From the NCBI GenBank assembly GCA_041390685.1, contig JAWKPL010000001.1:62001-126000 (forward strand): a stretch of DNA of 64,000 nucleotides, read 5' to 3'. Source of the stretch: JAIBBD01 sp041390685. GTDB taxonomy: Bacteria; Chloroflexota; Dehalococcoidia; UBA2979. A program made the position numbers and the translations under genes. Shown piece by piece: positions 48,541-57,109 of the stretch. Positions within the stretch are counted from its first letter, which is position 1, and each line of letters begins with the position of its first letter. A model generated the notes under the pieces. That model saw nothing but the letters and a program-made list of their open reading frames with translations, was not told the origin of the DNA and searched no databases.

Positions 48541-49854
48541 ATGAAGCCAGCGCCTGCGATCGACTGGGACACCGTCACCGAGGAGGCCGTCGATCTCCTC
48601 AGCGACTACTTGCGCGTGGACACGGTCAACCCACCGGGAAACGAGACCCGCGCCTGCGAGTGGCTCGGGAGCGTCCTTGACGCCGAGGGCATCGCTTACC
48701 AGACCTACGCCCGGGACGCCGCGCGCGCCTCACTCGTCGCGACGTTGCCCGGTACGGGCCGGCGCGGCCGGTCGCTGACTCTGCTGAACCACACAGATGT
48801 CGTCCCCGTCGAGGAAGCGTACTGGACGGAGGCTCCCCTCGGAGGGGCGATTCGGGACGGGTACCTGTGGGGCCGCGGTGCAGTTGACATGAAGGGAATG
48901 GCCATCATCGAGCTGATGGTCGTTCTGTTGCACCAGCGGCTGGGTCTCGCCCTGGAGCGCGATCTGACGTTCATGGCCGTCGCGGACGAGGAATGCGGGA
49001 GCCAGTACGGGACCGAGTTTCTCGATGAGGAGCATCCGGAACTTCTCGACACCGACTTCGTGATCAACGAAGGCGGTACGGGCGCCCAGGAGGTGTTCGG
49101 CGTCCGGCGGCCCGTGTTCCACGTTGGGGTTGCCGAGAAGGGCCCGCTCTGGCTGCGTCTCCGGACGCTGGGCACCCCGGGCCATGGGGCAGTCCCCCAT
49201 GCCAACAACGCCCTGGAGCGACTCGTGCGGGCGCTCGACCGCGTACGGCGCTGGGAGCGTCCACTGCACCTTCCGCCCGAGGTATTGACGTACTTCGGAG
49301 CACTGTATGACGCGGGTATCCTTCCACAGGCGCCGACGCCCAACTACCTTGCGGCGCTCGCTGTTGAGCATCCGCGCGTCCACTCCTTGCAGACAAACTC
49401 GATCAGCCTCACCTCGCTGAGAGCGGGCGTGAAGCACAATGTGATCCCGGCTTCAGCAGAGGCCACGCTCGATATTCGCCTGATGTCGGGATACGACCCG
49501 GACGCGTTCATCGACGAGTTGCGCGCACAGATTGACGACCCACTTGTCGGGATCGAAGTCGTCTTCAGCTCGTCGACGCCCTCGTCATCCACAAAAACGG
49601 AGCTGTACGACGCCATCCGAACGGCGGTGCGACACCACGTCGAGGATGCTGCGGTGGTACCGAGCGTCTCGACGGGGTTCACGGATCTTCGAGTATTCAG
49701 AAGGCGCGGCATCCCTGCCTACGGCTTCGTACCCCTGCTCCTGGAGCCCGAGGATGCGTCCCGCATCCACGGGCACGACGAACGCGTGTCCATCGAATCG
49801 CTGCGTCTGGCGATCCAGGTGTTGTTCTCGACGGTCCGCGAAGTGTGTGGGTGA
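48541..49854 (+). CDS. M20-family metallopeptidase/deacylase (ArgE/DapE-like)
   Basis: 437 residues starting at the ATG 48541; the upstream frame is unlike the family. Zinc-ligand motifs are NHTDVVPV (His, catalytic Asp), GRGAVDMKGM (bridging Asp), ADEECGS (general-base Glu-Glu) and, C-terminally, RIHGHDERVSIE (ligand His). The lid domain is complete with LGTPGHGAVPH. It removes N-acyl or N-terminal groups from small amides or peptides; the substrate is not determined. No signal peptide. Confidence 0.92.
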   Translation: MKPAPAIDWDTVTEEAVDLLSDYLRVDTVNPPGNETRACEWLGSVLDAEGIAYQTYARDAARASLVATLPGTGRRGRSLTLLNHTDVVPVEEAYWTEAPLGGAIRDGYLWGRGAVDMKGMAIIELMVVLLHQRLGLALERDLTFMAVADEECGSQYGTEFLDEEHPELLDTDFVINEGGTGAQEVFGVRRPVFHVGVAEKGPLWLRLRTLGTPGHGAVPHANNALERLVRALDRVRRWERPLHLPPEVLTYFGALYDAGILPQAPTPNYLAALAVEHPRVHSLQTNSISLTSLRAGVKHNVIPASAEATLDIRLMSGYDPDAFIDELRAQIDDPLVGIEVVFSSSTPSSSTKTELYDAIRTAVRHHVEDAAVVPSVSTGFTDLRVFRRRGIPAYGFVPLLLEPEDASRIHGHDERVSIESLRLAIQVLFSTVREVCG

Positions 49855-49863
49855 GGCCGCACG

Positions 49864-50505
49864 CTAGCGGTCGGCCGCAGCCTCCGTCTCGGCCACCTTC
49901 TCCGGAAGCAACTCACCGAAGACCGGGCCCAGGACCTTCGCCCGCAGCACGCCATCGCGATCGATGAAGTAGCTCACAGGCAAGGTCGCCTGACTGGCGT
50001 TCCGCGGCGCCACCCCATAACGCTCCGCAACCGCCCCATCCGGAGTGTCGTACACCACGGGGAACTCGATCGGATGCCCGCCGCGCCCCTCGAACGACGC
50101 CAGGAACCGCTCCACTTCGGACTCACTGTCAAGCGGGCGGTAGTCGACCGCGATTACCACAAAGTCCTCCGCATCGAGGCGCTCCCGGTACAGCTCCTCG
50201 AACTCCGTCATCTCTCGGCGGCATGGCACGCACCAGCTGGCCCAGAAGTTCACCACGACGGTACGCCCGCGGAAGTCCGACAGGCGGACCACCTGGCCAT
50301 CAACCGACCGCAGGGCGAAGTCCGGCGCCGGCGCCCCGATGGTGGCCGTGGCATCATCGCGCAGCCCCAGATCGGTCGTCGCCAAGGGGCTTCCCTCGTC
50401 GGCACCCGAGAACTCACGCTGCGCGAAGAGCGCAAGCAGCGCGAGCACGATGCCGGCGGTGATGGCGTACCGGATCCGCCAGTCAAGGGTCGCGAGTGGT
50501 GTCAT
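49864..50505 (-). CDS. TlpA/ResA-type membrane-anchored thioredoxin
   Basis: 213 residues with GGAGG before the ATG. The N-terminal helix (~13-29) anchors it to the membrane with the thioredoxin domain outside. The active site is WASWCVPCRREM; SVDGQVVRLSDFRGRTVVVNFW and the cis-Pro in TLPVSYFIDRDG match TlpA/ResA/CcmG. It reduces disulphides outside the membrane, commonly in cytochrome c maturation or as a general extracytoplasmic reductant. No Ccm/Ccs genes are nearby. Confidence 0.93.
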   Translation of the reverse strand: MTPLATLDWRIRYAITAGIVLALLALFAQREFSGADEGSPLATTDLGLRDDATATIGAPAPDFALRSVDGQVVRLSDFRGRTVVVNFWASWCVPCRREMTEFEELYRERLDAEDFVVIAVDYRPLDSESEVERFLASFEGRGGHPIEFPVVYDTPDGAVAERYGVAPRNASQATLPVSYFIDRDGVLRAKVLGPVFGELLPEKVAETEAAADR

Positions 50506-50553
50506 GCCTCCATTGTTACGCTTCGGAGCGACCGCTGGTAATCAAGGCTGGGG

Positions 50554-50581
50554 TTGCACCTCGATCGCCGCTCGTTAGGAT
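50554..50581 (+). promoter_or_regulatory. Promoter of the sirtuin gene, leaderless
   Basis: TTGCAC (50554-50559), a 16-bp spacer and TAGGAT (50576-50581) form a good -35/-10 pair. The GTG start codon follows six bases later, so the transcript probably begins at or near the start codon. Confidence 0.55.
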
Positions 50582-50587
50582 GGTCGC

Positions 50588-51388
50588 GTGTCCGCACCTT
50601 CCGAGTCCGAATCCATCGCCGAGGCCGCCGTGATCCTCCTCGCCGCGTGCCACGTCGTCGCCCTGACCGGGGCGGGCGTCTCGAAGGAATCCGGAATCCC
50701 GACATTCCGCGGAAAGGACGGTCTGTGGACTGTCCGCGGCGAGCCACCGCTGAACCAGTTCGAAGAGTTCCGCCGCGACCCGAAGGCATGGTGGGTGCGA
50801 CGGCTCGATCAGCGAGCTCGCCCAGACGAGTTCGCGCTCTCGCTGCGTGCAAGCGAGCCGAATGACGCGCACTACGCGCTCGCGGAGCTTGAGGCGCTGG
50901 GTGTACTCCATCACGTCATCACTCAGAACGTTGACAACCTCCATCGGCGGGCAGGCCAACAGTCCATTACGGAGATTCACGGCAATATGCGCTGGATGCG
51001 CTGCACCGACTGCCAGACCCGCTGGCCCGAAGATGATGTCGATGTGAACCTCGAAGAGCTCCCGCCGCGCTGCCCCGAGCCCGGGTGCGCAGGGATCGTG
51101 AAGGGCGACGGGGTTATGTTCGGCGAGCCCATTCCCCCGGACGCCCTCGAGCGCTGCTACGCCGAGACCGCGATGGCGGACGCGTTCCTGCTCGCCGGGA
51201 CCTCGGCGGTGGTGTATCCCGCCGCGATGTTCCCACAGCTCGCGTATCAGCGGGGCGCCCGATTGATCGAGGTCGACCCGGAACCGACGGCGTTGAGCGA
51301 ACTGGCCACGGTCACACTGCGCGGGCCTGCCGGCGAGATGCTGCCGCTCCTCCTTCGGGCCGTCCGCGAACGAATCGGTCCGCAATGA
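50588..51388 (+). CDS. Sir2-family NAD-dependent protein deacylase
   Basis: 266 residues from a GTG. NAD-binding GAGVSKESGIPTFRGKDGLW, catalytic TQNVDNLHRRAG with the His of EIHGNM, zinc-binding Cys in RCTDCQTRW and RCPEPGCAG, and the C-terminal GTSAVVYPAA are all present. This is a bacterial class III/II-type sirtuin acting on acyl-lysines; the Ala-Tyr-Arg motif of CobB desuccinylases is not evident. It overlaps the beta-propeller gene by ATGA, an unusual partnership. Confidence 0.94.
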   Translation: MSAPSESESIAEAAVILLAACHVVALTGAGVSKESGIPTFRGKDGLWTVRGEPPLNQFEEFRRDPKAWWVRRLDQRARPDEFALSLRASEPNDAHYALAELEALGVLHHVITQNVDNLHRRAGQQSITEIHGNMRWMRCTDCQTRWPEDDVDVNLEELPPRCPEPGCAGIVKGDGVMFGEPIPPDALERCYAETAMADAFLLAGTSAVVYPAAMFPQLAYQRGARLIEVDPEPTALSELATVTLRGPAGEMLPLLLRAVRERIGPQ

Positions 51389-52317
51389 GTCCGTCGCTCA
51401 ACCTCGCGCTGCTCGCCGGTACCGCCGACGGTCTGTGGTCCCTGCTGCCTGGTGAGCGGGCCCGGCGCGTCGTGGCGACCAGCGGCGTGCGCGCCATCGA
51501 TGCTCGCGGCGACATGGCTCTCGCTGGTTCGGCCGATGGGGCATGGCTACACCGGAAGGGCAAGTGGGAGCAGGTACTGGAGGCGGACGTGCGCTGCGTC
51601 CGCGTGAGTCCGGACGGCGTGCTCGTGGCCGGTGTGGCCCCGTCGAACGTCCTGGCGTCAGAGGATCGGGGCGAAACCTGGCATGAGTGGAGCACGCTGC
51701 AGAACCTCGTGCGCTACCACGGGCAGCGGATGGGGATCCGCGGGACCGCGGCCCCGGTCGCGGGTGTCGCGTTCGCATCCGGCATCGTCGTCGCATTCAC
51801 GGGGATCGGCGCGTTCCTCACCCTCGACAATGGCCGCACCTGGGCACTGCACTCAGAAGGTCTCGACCGCCGGGTGCACGGCCTGTGGGATCACCCGGAG
51901 CGGACCGAGCGTCTGTACGCGGCGGCGCCGAGCGGGTTCTACCGCTCCGAGGACGGTGGCTACTCGTGGGTACAGTCCCTGCATGGGCTCGACCGTTCCT
52001 GGGCCGACGCCGTCGCCGTTCTGCCAGGGGTACCAGATACGCTCCTGCTGACGGCCGCCAGGTCGGCCGGCGGCACCGAGGCAGCGCTGTTTCGCTCGGT
52101 AGACGGTGCCGTTTCGTGGACGCGGTTCTTGCTGGGCGACCGTGACGAGTGGGACCGCCCCCCGCTGGTTACCAGCCTCTCCAGTCCGGTTGACGCGCTC
52201 TTCGTCCTCGCCGGCGGCGAGGTGTGGGGATCGCATGACCGTGGCGAGCACTGGATCCCGATGGCAGACGGGCTTCCGCAAGCGGATTGCTTCCTGGCAG
52301 CCGTTGGAGAGTGGTAG
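51385..52317 (+). CDS. BNR/sialidase-like beta-propeller protein
   Basis: 310 residues translationally coupled to the sirtuin. Several blades carry the Asp-box type repeat: SEDRGETWHEW, TLDNGRTWALH, SEDGGYSWVQSL, SVDGAVSWTRF and SHDRGEHWIPM (S-x-D-x-G-x-x-W). Six to seven blades would be expected. There is no signal peptide, so it is cytosolic unless exported otherwise. Such propellers are glycosidase-like in fold but usually non-enzymatic, serving in binding. The sirtuin pairing is unexplained. Confidence 0.83.
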   Translation: MSPSLNLALLAGTADGLWSLLPGERARRVVATSGVRAIDARGDMALAGSADGAWLHRKGKWEQVLEADVRCVRVSPDGVLVAGVAPSNVLASEDRGETWHEWSTLQNLVRYHGQRMGIRGTAAPVAGVAFASGIVVAFTGIGAFLTLDNGRTWALHSEGLDRRVHGLWDHPERTERLYAAAPSGFYRSEDGGYSWVQSLHGLDRSWADAVAVLPGVPDTLLLTAARSAGGTEAALFRSVDGAVSWTRFLLGDRDEWDRPPLVTSLSSPVDALFVLAGGEVWGSHDRGEHWIPMADGLPQADCFLAAVGEW

Positions 52318-52413
52318 CCGAGGCGCAGAACCGCCGCCGGTGCTACGATCCACGTCCAGATTTCATCGTCCTGGCTCCACCCGCATGCGCAATGTCCGCC
52401 TGGACGAAAGGGG

Positions 52414-53301
52414 ATGGGATACTTGATGTCCATGGCGAACCGAACGCAGGACCAGATGGTCGAGGTGAACGGCCTCCGTCTTCACGTCCACGAGTGGGGT
52501 GACAGCCGCACGAAGCACGCCCTGGTGTTGCTGCACGACTACGCCGAATCCGCAGCCGCATGGGAAGACGTCGCAGTGGACCTGTCGCGCGAGTATCGCG
52601 TGATCGCGCTCGACCAGCGCGGGCACGGCCGTTCGGATCGCGCGCAGGACCACGACTACAGCCGCGCCTCGCAGGTGGAAGACATCGCGGGGGTCGTCGA
52701 GGCGCTCGGTCTGCGCATGGTGACCGTCGTCGGGCACGGGATGGGCGGTGCGAACGCGATCTGCTACGCCGCCGAGCACCCGGATGTTGTCAGCGCGCTC
52801 ATCGTGATCGAGGCGGCACCCGAAGTGCTTCGCAGCGGCATCGAGACGATGCGTCGCGTCCTCGCCGCCGGCGACGAGTTCACCACGCTGGACGAGGTGT
52901 CCGAGGTCTACCGGCGCTACTACCCCTACGCAACCACCGAGCAACTCGATCGGCGGGCGCGGGCGGTGGTCACCGTGACAGCGGATGGCACTTACACATG
53001 GGCGTTCGACCCGGTGTTCCGCGACCCGACCGCACGCCCGCCCGAGCAGGATCCCGGCCAGCGGCGCCTCTCCAACCTCTGGGACTGTGTCGAGCACGTG
53101 CAGTGCCCGGTCATGATCGTCAGCGGTTCCGAGACGGACATGGTCACACCTGAGGCGATTCAGCGGCTGCACCGGCGAATCCTGGGCTCGCGGCGCTCAT
53201 TGATCGAGGAAGCTGGTCATGCCGTACCGACGGATCAGCCGGCAGCACTCGCACAGCACATCCGCGAGTTTCTCCAGAGCCTGTCCAGCAGCCCGATCTA
53301 G
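52414..53301 (+). CDS. Alpha/beta-hydrolase fold protein without nucleophile Ser
   Basis: 295 residues; the start could also be the ATG at 52426 or 52432. The fold is complete: VNGLRLHVHEWGD, ALVLLHDYAESAAAWEDVAVDLS (oxyanion), RVIALDQRGHGRSDRA, then the nucleophile elbow VVGHGMGGANA. The usual G-x-S-x-G is here G-H-G-M-G, a Gly replacing the catalytic Ser. The acid (SGSETDMVTPE) and the His (EAGHAVPTD) remain. Serine-hydrolase activity is therefore unlikely; it may be a binding protein or use another chemistry, as in cofactor-free dioxygenases. Confidence 0.82.
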   Translation: MGYLMSMANRTQDQMVEVNGLRLHVHEWGDSRTKHALVLLHDYAESAAAWEDVAVDLSREYRVIALDQRGHGRSDRAQDHDYSRASQVEDIAGVVEALGLRMVTVVGHGMGGANAICYAAEHPDVVSALIVIEAAPEVLRSGIETMRRVLAAGDEFTTLDEVSEVYRRYYPYATTEQLDRRARAVVTVTADGTYTWAFDPVFRDPTARPPEQDPGQRRLSNLWDCVEHVQCPVMIVSGSETDMVTPEAIQRLHRRILGSRRSLIEEAGHAVPTDQPAALAQHIREFLQSLSSSPI

Positions 53302-53333
53302 ATCCCCGCCGCCTGCCTCGAGGAGCCGAGACA

Positions 53334-54578
53334 ATGCCGCGCACGATTCACCGCGTTGTGGTCACGGGCATGGGGGCGGTGACGCCGATCGGGAACGACC
53401 TTGCCTCGTACTGGGAGGGACTACGCTCCGGCCGCAACGGCATCGGGCGAGTGACGCTCTGCGACCCGGACCCGCTGCCGGTGCAGATTGCCGGCGAGGT
53501 GAAGCACTGGGACCCGGAGCAATACCTCGAGCGCAAAACCGCGCGACGGACGGGCAGGTTCGCGCAGTTCGCCCTCGGGGCGTCTGTACAAGCGCTGCAA
53601 GATGCCGGCATCACGGTCGCCGACTCCAATCGCGACGATATCGGCGTGGTCATGGCGACCTCGGGGGGCGCGTTCAACATGGGTGAGCCGTGGGTGGAGA
53701 TGCAGACGAAGGGGGCCCATCGCGCGGATCCGTTCGTCATCACGCGCGAAGGCCAGCACATGGGCGCCGGACGAGTTGGACGCGAGATCGGGATTCGCGG
53801 TCCGAACACGACGATCAATACGGCCTGCGCATCCGGAACGGACGCGCTGGGGCACGCACTGAACATGATCCGGCTCGGACACGCGCGGTGCCTGCTCGCC
53901 GGGGGTGCGGAGGCAATCATCACCCCGCTGGCGCTGTCCTCGATGGGGCGTATGGGGGCTCTGTCGCACAACAACGACGATCCGGAGCACGCCTCACGAC
54001 CGTTCGACCTGAACCGGGATGGCTTCGTCCTCGGCGAGGGAGCAGGAGTGCTCCTCCTCGAGTCCGAAGAATCGGCCACGGCGCGGGGCGCACGCATCTA
54101 CTGCGAACTCGCCGGTGTCGGATGGTCCTTCGACGCGACCGATGACACGGCGCCGGATGCCGAGGGCCAATCGCTGGCCATGATACGCGCTCTACGGGAT
54201 GCGGACCTTCCCGCGAGCGCCGTCGACTACATCAACTGCCATGGCACCAGCACCCCGTACAACGACCGGACGGAAACCGTCGCGATCAAGCTCGCACTCG
54301 GCGAAGCACATGCGAGGAGCATCCCCGTCTCTTCGACCAAGTCGATGACGGGACACCTCGCCGCGGGTGCGGGCGGGATCGAAGCCGTGGCGGCCATCCT
54401 CACGCTGCACTACGGTTGCATCCCGCCGACGATCAACCACGTCACGCCCGACCCGGCCTGCGATCTGGACATCGTCCCGAACGTGGCTCGGGAAGCCGCG
54501 CTCAACGTGGTGATGTCGAACTCGTTCGGGCTCGGGGGCCAGAACGCCGCCGCAGTCTTCCGCCGATACGAGGCATAG
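53334..54578 (+). CDS. fabF: 3-oxoacyl-ACP synthase II (beta-ketoacyl-ACP synthase)
   Basis: 414 residues, the length of FabF, with GAGGAG before the ATG. The catalytic triad is Cys (TACASGTDALG), His (NCHGTSTPYND) and His (KSMTGHLAAGAGG). N-terminal VVVTGMGAVTPIGND and GREIGIRGPNTTINTAC confirm condensing-enzyme identity. It elongates acyl-ACP in fatty-acid synthesis. No other fab gene or ACP lies next to it in the window, so it acts as a lone locus. Confidence 0.95.
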   Translation: MPRTIHRVVVTGMGAVTPIGNDLASYWEGLRSGRNGIGRVTLCDPDPLPVQIAGEVKHWDPEQYLERKTARRTGRFAQFALGASVQALQDAGITVADSNRDDIGVVMATSGGAFNMGEPWVEMQTKGAHRADPFVITREGQHMGAGRVGREIGIRGPNTTINTACASGTDALGHALNMIRLGHARCLLAGGAEAIITPLALSSMGRMGALSHNNDDPEHASRPFDLNRDGFVLGEGAGVLLLESEESATARGARIYCELAGVGWSFDATDDTAPDAEGQSLAMIRALRDADLPASAVDYINCHGTSTPYNDRTETVAIKLALGEAHARSIPVSSTKSMTGHLAAGAGGIEAVAAILTLHYGCIPPTINHVTPDPACDLDIVPNVAREAALNVVMSNSFGLGGQNAAAVFRRYEA

Positions 54579-54590
54579 GCGTCCATCGGA

Positions 54591-54770
54591 TCACGATGCC
54601 TTCCGCAGTGTGCCGATCACCGGCTTCCCGTCGCCCGCGCCCGCGCGTTGCGCGCGGGGCACGTACTTCGAGAAGCCGCACTGGACACAGGACAACTGCA
54701 GGTCACCCTCGAAGTCGACGATTGGGGTCACATCCCCCTGACAGCGCGGGCAGGCCTTGATCAACAGCAC
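54591..54770 (-). CDS. Small zinc-ribbon protein
   Basis: 59 residues from the GTG at 54770, preceded by GGAGGA; the longer frame overlaps the thyX promoter. Two CxxC pairs CPRC and CVQC about 20 residues apart (residues ~7-31) form a rubredoxin/zinc-ribbon knuckle, followed by a basic tail. Such mini-proteins occur in high-GC bacteria with unknown roles. It is divergent from thyX and converges with fabF. Confidence 0.7.
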   Translation of the reverse strand: MLLIKACPRCQGDVTPIVDFEGDLQLSCVQCGFSKYVPRAQRAGAGDGKPVIGTLRKAS

Positions 54771-54819
54771 GTCAGTCCTCCGTTCGTCGCCTGTGACGAT
54801 CATGGAGGGAACTCATGAC

Positions 54820-55767
54820 ATGACTGTTGAGCAGGTGTTGCCGCAGTGTAAAACCGGACCGGCCTCGGACGATGGCGCCGCCGACCCGTACAATGTCAGC
54901 ACCCCGGTCTTCTCGAGGCGATGGCTTGCGAGGCCTATGCCCATCGACGTCCGACTGACTGACCATACGGCTGACCCTATTCGCTCGCTCTACACTGCGT
55001 TTCGGGTCTGCTACTCCGCGTTTACGCCGGCAGAGATCGAGGCCCGGATCGAAGACGAGCGCATCACTCACGACCAGATGCGCGAGTTTGTCGAGGCCCG
55101 CCTTGCGACCGGCCACACGTCCCCACTCCAGCAGGTCTGGTTCGAGTTCGGCATCTCCGGCGTAAGCCGCGCGTTCTCGCACCAGTTCGTCCGCCATCAC
55201 ATCGGCATATCGTTCGAGCAGCAGTCTCAGCGTTATGTCACCTATCGAGACGGTACGTTCCCCTATACACTGCCCGACTCCATCCGTCGCGCCGGAAAGT
55301 CGGAGACGTTCGAGCGCGCCGTAGACGCCGCAGGCCGTGCTTATCAGGAGCTCATCGATGCCGGGGTGCCGGCAGAGGATGCGCGATTCCTCTTGCCCAA
55401 CGCGACGAGCACGAACTTCAAAGTGAGCGTGAACTACCTTGAGTTGCTCCACATCGCGGACCAGCGGCTGTGCACCCGCGCGCAATGGGAGTTTCGCAAA
55501 GTCGTGTCGCTGATGCGCGCCGAGGTGAAGCGGCGCTTCCCCGAGCTCGCACGATACATGCAGCCAAAGTGCGGCGAGTTTCGCCTCGGATACTGCGATG
55601 AGTCGTTCACCGATTGGGAGGGGTGCCCGATCGGCCGCAAGCGTCCGCACAAGTCAACGTTGTTCGAGTTGTACGCGCGCTCCCGGCAGGGGCAGCTCGA
55701 TGATCTGCGTGACCCGGACTACCACGTCATCGAGTCTGAGCAACTCAGCGAGAGCGAGCCGTACTGA
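54820..55767 (+). CDS. thyX: Flavin-dependent thymidylate synthase
   Basis: 315 residues from the ATG 54820 (GGAGGGA nine bases before). The ThyX signature is FVRHHIGISFEQQSQRYV, a variant of RHR-x7-S-x-R-Y in which the third residue is His; SHQFVRHH and GHTSPLQQVWFEFG are also typical. It makes dTMP from dUMP with methylene-THF and FAD. It is longer than the common ~230-residue enzymes because of N-terminal (~50) and C-terminal additions. The C-terminal region carries paired Cys (PKCGEF..GYCDESF..GCPIG). ThyA is not in the window. Confidence 0.9.
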   Translation: MTVEQVLPQCKTGPASDDGAADPYNVSTPVFSRRWLARPMPIDVRLTDHTADPIRSLYTAFRVCYSAFTPAEIEARIEDERITHDQMREFVEARLATGHTSPLQQVWFEFGISGVSRAFSHQFVRHHIGISFEQQSQRYVTYRDGTFPYTLPDSIRRAGKSETFERAVDAAGRAYQELIDAGVPAEDARFLLPNATSTNFKVSVNYLELLHIADQRLCTRAQWEFRKVVSLMRAEVKRRFPELARYMQPKCGEFRLGYCDESFTDWEGCPIGRKRPHKSTLFELYARSRQGQLDDLRDPDYHVIESEQLSESEPY

Positions 55768-55849
55768 AGGGACGCATGCCCGCCTTGCCCCCACCTGACC
55801 CGGTCGAATATCGTGGCCTAGCAGCATCACAACCATTCAGGGGGGAAGC

Positions 55850-56161
55850 ATGCCGATCGACGAGCGTCTCGCCGCTGAGGGGGCGGACTGGATTGCCGAG
55901 CAACTGACGGAGGAGTACGGCGGCTTCATCTCCGCGGAAGTGATCGACGCGATCATGGAATTCGAGGTCGAGATCCGACAAGAAGCCGGCGACCCACAGC
56001 TTCCACACGCGGTGATGGCGACACACCTCCTGGAGCGGCTCGCCGCCGAGGGCGCTCCAGTTGGAGTCTGGGGCGGGGTGAACGAAGTGCTGCTTCAGGA
56101 AATCCTCCACCTGGAGGACGAGTTCCTCGCGATGGCGGGACATCCCCGGGACATCCGCTAG
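55850..56161 (+). CDS. Small acidic hypothetical protein
   Basis: 103 residues with GGGGGGAAG before the ATG. Soluble, highly acidic and helical: ERLAAEGADWIAEQLTEEYGGFISAEVIDAIMEFEVEIRQEAG, followed by VMATHLLERLAAEG and LHLEDEFLAMAG. No Cys or metal motif. Not recognised. It lies between thyX and the convergent endonuclease IV gene. Confidence 0.6.
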   Translation: MPIDERLAAEGADWIAEQLTEEYGGFISAEVIDAIMEFEVEIRQEAGDPQLPHAVMATHLLERLAAEGAPVGVWGGVNEVLLQEILHLEDEFLAMAGHPRDIR

Positions 56162-56168
56162 GCTACCG

Positions 56169-57035
56169 CTACCCCTCCCGCACCTCGTCCCGAAGCGCCT
56201 TCAGGCGGCGGATGTTCTCGAGATCTGGTCCCTTGCCATCGATCCCCGGAACTTCAAGGAGCATGGGCAGACGCTGCAGCTCCACCGTCGCGAGGATGTT
56301 GCGGAAGCCGGCGGAGCCGATGTGACCATCCCCGATGTTCTCGTGCCGGTCGCGCGTGCTACCGCGCTCCATCTTTGAGTCGTTCGCGTGCATGACGGCG
56401 AGGCGGTCGAGGCCGACCTCACCGTCCACCTCAGCAAGCATCGTCCGCATTCCCTCGGGCGTGGTCAGGTCGTAGCCCGCGGCGTACGCGTGACAGGTGT
56501 CCAGGCAGACGGCGAGCCGCGGACTCGCTACGGTACGGAGAATCGCACCGAGCTCCGCAAAGTCCTTACCGATCGTCCCCCCTTGCCCGGCTGCGTTTTC
56601 GAGCGCGAGCAGCGCTGCTCCCGGCGCCGCCTCGAGGATGCGTTCGAGGGCCGCCGCCACCTTCGGGAGCACGGCGTCGATCCCTTTGCCTCGATGGGAG
56701 CCGGTGTGGAGCACGACGCCTTCTGCACCCGCACCATCGGCGACGGTCAGCGCGTTGATAACGGCGTCGACTGATTTCTCCCACATCGCGTCGTCGTCCG
56801 CAGCAAGGTTGGGGAGATAGGGGCAGTGCAGCCACACCGCTCGGAGCCCGGACGCCCCGCGAGCGTCGCGGAAGCGCGCGTACGCCCCCGGCGTATGCTT
56901 CGTCGCTCGCCAGGTCTGGGGGGCGCTGCCGAAGATCTGAATAGCCTCCGCCTCAATCGCCTTGCCGCGCTCAATGGCCGTCCAGATACCGCCCGACGAC
57001 GACACATGAGCGCCGATCGGCTGGGTTACTGTCAC
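56169..57035 (-). CDS. nfo: Endonuclease IV (AP endonuclease)
   Basis: 288 residues, typical length. PIGAHVSSSGGIWTAIERG, HTGSHRGKGIDAVL, ALENAAGQGGTIG, VCLDTCHAYAAGYDL, VMHANDSKMERGSTRDRHENIGDGHIG and LEVPGIDGKGPDLENI cover all zinc-ligand segments (His, Glu, Asp) of the TIM-barrel enzyme. It incises abasic sites in base-excision repair. It lies 74 bp downstream of the relA gene start-to-end order on the same strand and may share transcription. Confidence 0.95.
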   Translation of the reverse strand: MTVTQPIGAHVSSSGGIWTAIERGKAIEAEAIQIFGSAPQTWRATKHTPGAYARFRDARGASGLRAVWLHCPYLPNLAADDDAMWEKSVDAVINALTVADGAGAEGVVLHTGSHRGKGIDAVLPKVAAALERILEAAPGAALLALENAAGQGGTIGKDFAELGAILRTVASPRLAVCLDTCHAYAAGYDLTTPEGMRTMLAEVDGEVGLDRLAVMHANDSKMERGSTRDRHENIGDGHIGSAGFRNILATVELQRLPMLLEVPGIDGKGPDLENIRRLKALRDEVREG

Positions 57036-57109
57036 GCGTACCTTCTCTCGGTGTTCATCGGGGGACGGCGAGTGCCGCCCGAGTGAGCCTGATCACAACA
57101 GCTCGGCCG

